64,000 nt of DNA from positions 124,001 through 188,000 of the forward strand of contig NZ_JAKGCR010000001.1 of NCBI RefSeq assembly GCF_022668875.1, given 5' to 3'. The position numbers and the translations under genes are program-made. Origin of the DNA: Domibacillus sp. PGB-M46. GTDB lineage: Bacteria > Bacillota > Bacilli > Bacillales > Domibacillaceae. Shown one piece after another: positions 59,247 through 64,000 of this stretch (the stretch's first letter is position 1; the number at the start of each line of letters is the position of its first letter). The notes below the pieces were generated by a model. The model saw nothing but the letters and a program-made list of their open reading frames with translations, was not told the DNA's origin and searched no databases.

Positions 59247-60736
59247 ATGAAGAAAGATACATGGAACGCTCTCTTTCAGCCTGATCGGCCTGAAGATGAG
59301 CCGTTCTGCCGCGAGCATGGTGAAATGCTGTTCGCCAGGCTTCGGTTTGTTTGTTTAATGGTTGTCCTGTCTTACCCGCTTTATTTGGCTTTGGATCTTT
59401 ACTTTTTGTCAACGGGAGAAAAGAGATTAAACTTGGGCATTCTCGCTTTTTTATATTTTCTTTCGTTCTTTATGTCGCTCACCTTTTTGCTGGCCCGTAA
59501 GCGGCTGATCCGGCGCCAGCAGTCTGGCAGGAGGGATGTGCTGCACTACGTATATAGCTATTTTTGTTTTTATATCTTCATCGGCGCGTCCGGATCGTTA
59601 AACAGCCAATTTTTAACCGGCAATATTTACGCGTATTTAATTATTTTACTGGCAGCTTCTGTGATTTTTCCGATTCCTCCTAGAAAATCCGCAGTCATGC
59701 TGGCCGGCATCCATGTTTTGTTTCTAGCCGGATTAATGAAAATTGGCGGTTTTTCGCTTACATCGATTATGAATATGATTAATTCGACCGCCGCAGCCGG
59801 CATTGCTTTTTTCTATCGTCCACCTTTTATTTCTATCGAAAAAAAGAGATGGAAAGCCAGCAGCAGCTTCAAACAAATGAAAAAACATTTCGCCTTTTAT
59901 TTGATTTGAATCCGCACCCGCTCATACTGGCACGGCTTTCTGATTATTAGATTATCCTTTTTAATCAGCGGGCATCTGCCTATTACGAAAGAACTCAGCT
60001 GTACGATAAAGGCGCTGGCCTTCTTTTTAAAAATTCGTATGAGGAGCAGAATATCGTTGATGTTTTACAGGAGAAAGGAAGTATCAAAGGATATTTGACA
60101 CCGTATTTCGATCCCGCAAAAAAAGATATTTGGATTATGCTGAGTGTGGAATTAGTTGATTATTTGCAGGAACCGTGCCTCCTAATCGGAACAACGGATG
60201 TAACAGGCTTTAAAGCGGAAGAAGAAAAACTATCGGCGCATGCCTTTTTGGATGAACTGACAGGTATTATGAACAGCCGAAAAGGGCTGAATGTCCTTTC
60301 CAGCCTGATAAACAGCCGCCAGGCCCAGCCCTTTACACTCTGCTACATTGATATTAACGGATTAAAAACTGTTAATGACCGTTACGGCCATAATAAAGGT
60401 GACCATTTTATAAAAGCGATCTGCCGGGCAATTCAAAAATCTCTGTGTGAAGAAGATCTTTTATTTCGAATGGGCGGAGACGAGTTTATTATTCTTTTTC
60501 CCAATCAGCCGCCGGAAGCGGCCAATCAAGCCTGGGCTGCCATTCAATTAGAGTTTGACCGCAACCACCAGATCTCCCGGCAGCCGTACAAATTGTCGGC
60601 CAGTCACGGCATCTGCTATTACCACCCCGGCATGAATATTTCTCTTGAAGAGCTGCTTGAAATGGCTGATCAGGAAATGTATAAAGAAAAAAGAAGCCGG
60701 CGTCACAACCCCTGTACTCCTTCTTTCCAAAAATAA
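59247..60736 (+). pseudogene. Membrane PAS-GGDEF diguanylate cyclase gene with two lesions
   Basis: The N-terminal part (59247 to about 59808) encodes five or six membrane helices (FVCLMVVLSYPLYLALDLYF, AYLIILLAASVIFPI, and others). At the T6 run near 59807-59812 the coding sense moves to another frame: FFLSSTFYFYRKKEMESQQQLQTNEKTFRLLFDLNPHPLILARLSDY, a linker and PAS start. That frame meets TAG at 59948-59950, then runs on as IILFNQRASAYYERTQ... into an intact GGDEF domain (RMGGDEFIILF, about 60470) ending at 60736. One base insertion and one stop change would restore a product of about 490 residues. As shown it cannot make a full protein, though a GGDEF fragment could be translated from 60095. 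Confidence 0.83.
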
Positions 60737-60737
60737 C

Positions 60738-60779
60738 AAAAATCAAACGAAGAACAGTAATGTTTTCGTTTGATTTTTA
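60738..60779. terminator. Terminator after the diguanylate cyclase gene
   Basis: AAAAATCAAACGAA, 13-nt loop, TTCGTTTGATTTTT. Confidence 0.78.
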
Positions 60780-60884
60780 TTTAACAGCCTGTTTTCCTCT
60801 CTTTGTTTCACCGATTTTCTCACATCTTATTCCATAAACTCATATAAAGTAAAGAGCTAAAAAGTATGGGATGGAGGCTTTGGT

Positions 60885-62735
60885 GTGAGCCGAACGAAAC
60901 GATATGCCCTGGCGCTTTTCATGGATTTCGGGATTCTTTTTCTTTCTGTTGCGCTTTCCTTCTTTGTTTTCTATGAAAACGGCAGAGGGTTTACATTTTC
61001 CCAACTAGCATACATCTTCGCCTTGTTTTGGGTGGTACTGACGATTGGATTTCATCTTTTTCACCATTATCGCCACTTATGGCGTTTTGCTAGCATGGGG
61101 GAATCAAAGGTCATCGGAAAAAGCTTCACATTTGCCTTCGTAACAGGCGGCATGCTGCATCTTCTTTTTTCGGAGTGGAGAGTAACCACCCTGCCGTTTT
61201 CTTTTCTTTTTGTAACTTGGACTGTTTCTCTGGCAGCCTTTTTATTTTCACGGCTGATTTTATGGTCTATAAATGAAAACAAGGGCATTCCCAATAAAAA
61301 CGGAAAGCGGACACTTATTATCGGCGCGGGCAATGCGGGTATTTTAGTAGTGAAAGAGTTGAAAAAATCGACGGTCCCTTTTTTATATCCCGTTGCTTTT
61401 ATTGACGATGACCCTGAAAAAATCGGCCTGCACGTCCGGAATATGCCGGTTGCCGGCACAATCGCTGAAATTGAACGGGTCATTGAGCAGTTTCATATCG
61501 AAACAGCCATTATCGCCATTCCATCTGCTTCCGGAGGCGATATTACCCGAATCGTAAAAAGCTGTCAAAAATGCGGCGTCACTGTCCGGATTCTACCGCC
61601 TATTACAGATATTATTAATGGCCGTGTTACATTGAGTATGATTCGTGAGGTCAACGTGGAAGATTTGCTTGGACGCCCGCCGATCCAGCTGGATGTTCTC
61701 GGCATTTCTCATTATGTACAGGATAAAACAGTGCTGATTACCGGAGCGGGCGGTTCGATCGGCTCTGAAATATGCCGGCAGATTTCTTCATTTCAGCCGA
61801 AAAAAGTTCTTCTGCTTGGCCACGGTGAAAACAGCGTATATGCAATCGAAAAAGAACTTGAGCAGCTTCATCCTCACCTTCCCATCCAGGTACTAATTGG
61901 CGACATTCAGGACAAAAACCGGCTTAAACATATTTTTTCCACTTACCGCCCGCAGGTTGTCTTTCATGCCGCTGCACACAAGCATGTCCCTTTAATGGAA
62001 CACAATCCGACAGAAGCCGTTAAAAATAACATCTTCGGCACAAAAAATCTGGCGGAATGTGCCGGCCAGTATGAAGTTGAAACATACGTTCAAATTTCCA
62101 CTGACAAAGCAGTGAACCCAACGAGCGTAATGGGTGCCACAAAACGGGTAGCCGAACTTATTATCCAAACATTGAATCAGCAGAGTAAAACGAACTTTGT
62201 CGCGGTCCGGTTCGGAAACGTACTGGGAAGCAGAGGCAGTGTGGTTCCTTTATTTAAAAAACAAATACAAAACGGCGGTCCGGTTACAGTCACGCACCGG
62301 GATATGACCCGTTATTTCATGACGATTCCCGAAGCCGTACAGCTTGTCATCCAAGCAGGGGCGCTTGCAAAAGGCGGCGAGATTTTCATTTTGGATATGG
62401 GCAAACCGGTTAAGATCAGCGAACTGGCCCATAACTTAATTACCTTATCAGGACTGACACCAGGCAAAGATATCGAAATCCGCTATACGGGTATGCGCCC
62501 GGGGGAAAAACTGTACGAAGAACTTTTTACAACAGAAGAAGGCCACACGGCTTCCAAGCACCAATTGATCTACATAGCCAGAACAACGAACGTATCAAAG
62601 ATCGACCTGCCATTCTGGCTGAACCGGCTGGAACAGCTTGTTTACGAACCGGGAAACGAAGAAACCGATACGGCAGTCAAATCCGTTTTAAAAGAAATCG
62701 TCCCTTCTTATCAGATTGATTTCTTTTTTTCATAA
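60885..62735 (+). CDS. Nucleotide-sugar 4,6-dehydratase, EpsC/PglF/CapD-like
   Basis: 616 residues from GTG 60885 behind GGAGG. Four N-terminal helices (residues about 8-130), a first Rossmann domain (TLIIGAGNAGILVVKEL), then the catalytic extended SDR domain with VLITGAGGSIGSEICRQI, AAAHKHVPLMEHNP, and STDKAVNPTSVMGATKR carrying the Thr/Met/Lys set of UDP-GlcNAc 4,6-dehydratases. It makes UDP-4-keto-6-deoxy sugars for bacillosamine-type residues in capsule or exopolysaccharide. It is convergent with an EpsM/PglD-like acetyltransferase gene. The aminotransferase of the pathway is not in this window. Confidence 0.9.
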   Translation: MSRTKRYALALFMDFGILFLSVALSFFVFYENGRGFTFSQLAYIFALFWVVLTIGFHLFHHYRHLWRFASMGESKVIGKSFTFAFVTGGMLHLLFSEWRVTTLPFSFLFVTWTVSLAAFLFSRLILWSINENKGIPNKNGKRTLIIGAGNAGILVVKELKKSTVPFLYPVAFIDDDPEKIGLHVRNMPVAGTIAEIERVIEQFHIETAIIAIPSASGGDITRIVKSCQKCGVTVRILPPITDIINGRVTLSMIREVNVEDLLGRPPIQLDVLGISHYVQDKTVLITGAGGSIGSEICRQISSFQPKKVLLLGHGENSVYAIEKELEQLHPHLPIQVLIGDIQDKNRLKHIFSTYRPQVVFHAAAHKHVPLMEHNPTEAVKNNIFGTKNLAECAGQYEVETYVQISTDKAVNPTSVMGATKRVAELIIQTLNQQSKTNFVAVRFGNVLGSRGSVVPLFKKQIQNGGPVTVTHRDMTRYFMTIPEAVQLVIQAGALAKGGEIFILDMGKPVKISELAHNLITLSGLTPGKDIEIRYTGMRPGEKLYEELFTTEEGHTASKHQLIYIARTTNVSKIDLPFWLNRLEQLVYEPGNEETDTAVKSVLKEIVPSYQIDFFFS

Positions 62736-62754
62736 CAAAATAAACTGCCCATCT

Positions 62755-63414
62755 TTATGATAAGTAACTGTCTTCTTTCTTTCTTGTTCGAATTACTTTA
62801 GCAGGAGTACCATATGCAACCCCGTACGGACCAATGCTTTGCAGTACCGTTGATCCAGCTCCAATAACGGTATGCTCTCCGATACTCACTGAGTGAATGA
62901 CCTTGGCTCCAAGCGATACAACTGCACTATTTCCCGCTTTAACATTCCTGCCCAGCACCGCACCCGGAGCAACGCTGACAAAGTCACTAAGTATGCAGTC
63001 ATGATCCACTGAGGAGTTTGTATTAATAATAGAATGCTCTCCTATAATTGTATTTCGGTTAATAACCGCACCTGCCATCACAACCGTACCGTCTCCTATT
63101 TTGACATTGCTGCTGATGCAGGCCGATGGGTGTATGACGGAAACAAAAGAAAAGTCAGGGACGAGTTTACGAATGGTTTCAACCGTTTTTTTCCGCGTCC
63201 AATTGTCTTCAATCGCCACAATGCCTCCACATACCTGTTTGCCCAATTTAAGCAAGGCGGACTCTGTTCCTACTACCCGATATCCGTATATACTCGTGTT
63301 AACGGGACGAACCGTATCAATAATGCCACATATAGCGTATTTTCTTTCTTTTTCAATAGCATCAATAATGACGCTCGCATGTCCGCCTGAACCGATGATG
63401 ATGATTTTTTTCAC
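62755..63414 (-). CDS. NeuD/PglD/EpsM-family sugar O/N-acyltransferase
   Basis: 219 residues from GTG 63412-63414 (GAGGTG 6 bases ahead). KKIIIIGSGGHASVIIDAIEKERKY is the N-terminal Rossmann-like half that binds the sugar nucleotide; the second half is a left-handed beta helix with hexapeptide repeats (IGDGTVVMAGAVINRNTIIGEHSIINTNSSVDHDC) and the catalytic His in SSVDHDC. It would acetylate the 4-amino group of a UDP-sugar, the step after PglF/PglE. It matches EpsM in size. No terminator separates it from the convergent dehydratase. Confidence 0.88.
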   Translation of the reverse strand: MKKIIIIGSGGHASVIIDAIEKERKYAICGIIDTVRPVNTSIYGYRVVGTESALLKLGKQVCGGIVAIEDNWTRKKTVETIRKLVPDFSFVSVIHPSACISSNVKIGDGTVVMAGAVINRNTIIGEHSIINTNSSVDHDCILSDFVSVAPGAVLGRNVKAGNSAVVSLGAKVIHSVSIGEHTVIGAGSTVLQSIGPYGVAYGTPAKVIRTRKKEDSYLS

Positions 63415-63510
63415 ACCAATCACCTCGCATTGTTTTACCAATGTATGCCGGTCTCTCGACTATATGCACTTTGTCTTGCCAATACTGGACAGGGTTGCTT
63501 TTTTCAAAAC

Positions 63511-63542
63511 AAAAAAGCCTTGCGAAAGTTCGCAAGGCTTTT
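63511..63542 (-). terminator. ssrA terminator
   Basis: Minus strand GCCTTGCGAA, 2-nt loop, TTCGCAAGGC then TTTTTTG; 25 bases past the mature tmRNA end. Confidence 0.88.
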
Positions 63543-63566
63543 CTACATAGGTGCTCCATACAAGTA

Positions 63567-63925
63567 TGGAGACGGCGGGAGTCGAACCCGCGTCCAAAGA
63601 TAACGGCACCTGAGCGTCTACGGGCGTAGCTGCACTATTTCGGTCTCGCCGGCCCAACTGCCGCACAGCAGGCGTTTGGATCGGCCAGCCTGATTAGTCT
63701 CTTCTCTCATCCCCAGGCGGAGGAATTGAGCGTAGTCCGCTTAAAGTGAGCCCCTTACCCGACTGCACGGACAACAGCGGGAGGAGCACAGGCTAACCTA
63801 AATTAGGCAGCTTGTAGTTGAGTTTGTTGTTTGCCAGTTATTATAGGCAAGTGCGTTTTGACAGAGCCGACCCTCTGGCCCGCAGCCCAGGCTCGAACTA
63901 CCCCTGTCGAATCCGTAACGTCCCC
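63567..63925 (-). ncRNA. ssrA: tmRNA (ssrA)
   Basis: About 359 nt. The 5' end GGGGACGTTACGGATTCGACAGG and the 3' end with the T-arm GGGTTCGACTCCC and CCGTCTCCA pair as a 7-bp acceptor stem (GGGGACG with CGTCTCC, one G-U); CCA is not encoded. The alanine identity pair G-U is at position 3. In between, the tag frame runs from 63835 to 63803: GGC AAA CAA CAA ACT CAA CTA CAA GCT GCC TAA, giving (A)GKQQTQLQAA. Pseudoknot-rich segments follow. tmRNA with SmpB rescues stalled ribosomes and marks the nascent chain for ClpXP. The tag is shorter and more Gln-rich than the usual Bacillus ...ALAA type. Confidence 0.95.
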
Positions 63926-64000
63926 GGATTAAATTTGAACAGGATGTTCTGGATTGTGCTAAGAACATTTCCTGACAAAGTAGTATCGAAGCATAGCTGC

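Noticed and set aside
63567-63650. tRNA gene suggested by the T-arm GGGTTCGACTCCC
   Set aside because: It is the tRNA-like end of tmRNA; the 5' half lies 280 bases away at 63925.

Overview
The window reads as chromosomal DNA from a low-to-mid GC member of the Bacillaceae. Gene content supports this: a Bacillus-type rhamnose set with the fused RhaEW aldolase/dehydrogenase, MsmX, TnrA with its DNA boxes, a NasDEF-type nitrite reductase, a YclNOPQ-type siderophore importer, an AbrB-like regulator, strong GGAGG ribosome sites and U-rich intrinsic terminators. It is clearly not B. subtilis itself. No tRNA, rRNA, prophage, complete insertion sequence or CRISPR array was seen.

Layout. 1-7.7 kb: L-rhamnose catabolism (rhaEW, rhaB, rhaA, a Dabb protein, rhaM, and the left-truncated DeoR regulator rhaR) with a separate SDR dehydrogenase; several promoters share repeated AAACAAA operator elements. 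8.3-20.5 kb: an MsmX-type ATPase with a CdaR/PucR-type regulator, then a glycoside uptake and oxidation operon (binding lipoprotein, two permeases, LacI regulator, ThuA protein, two Gfo/Idh/MocA dehydrogenases, TIM-barrel isomerase), and an IolW-like dehydrogenase. The importer has no ATPase of its own, so MsmX probably powers it. 20.6-31.1 kb: the most unusual region. It holds an HPt-REC-GGDEF-REC protein, a HEAT-like membrane protein, a processive family-2 glycosyltransferase and a lone receiver domain on the plus strand, facing a membrane-anchored clan-A glycoside hydrolase and a hybrid histidine kinase on the minus strand. It looks like an exopolysaccharide module run by c-di-GMP and a phosphorelay.

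31-43 kb: rodA, a YdbP-like thioredoxin, a CobW GTPase, a YodB-like HxlR regulator divergent from a nitroreductase broken by an in-frame stop, an RbsBAC-type sugar importer with its LacI regulator, an unknown secreted protein and a two-component system. 43-50 kb: petrobactin-type iron importer (yclNOPQ), a MarR regulator, an IsdG-like haem monooxygenase and an MMPL exporter, with Fur-box-like sites. 50-55 kb: a DUF2268 protease, a small Gly/Tyr-rich protein, hflX with a terminator hairpin in its leader, uppP, an AbrB-like regulator, a decayed small membrane-protein gene and an MhqD-like esterase. 55-64 kb: nirB-nirD-SUMT divergent from tnrA with two exact TnrA boxes, a disrupted PAS-GGDEF gene, an epsC/epsM-like sugar modification pair, and ssrA (tmRNA) with an unusual tag.

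Three genes (nitroreductase, a small membrane protein, a diguanylate cyclase) carry nonsense or homopolymer lesions. These may be real decay or base-calling errors.
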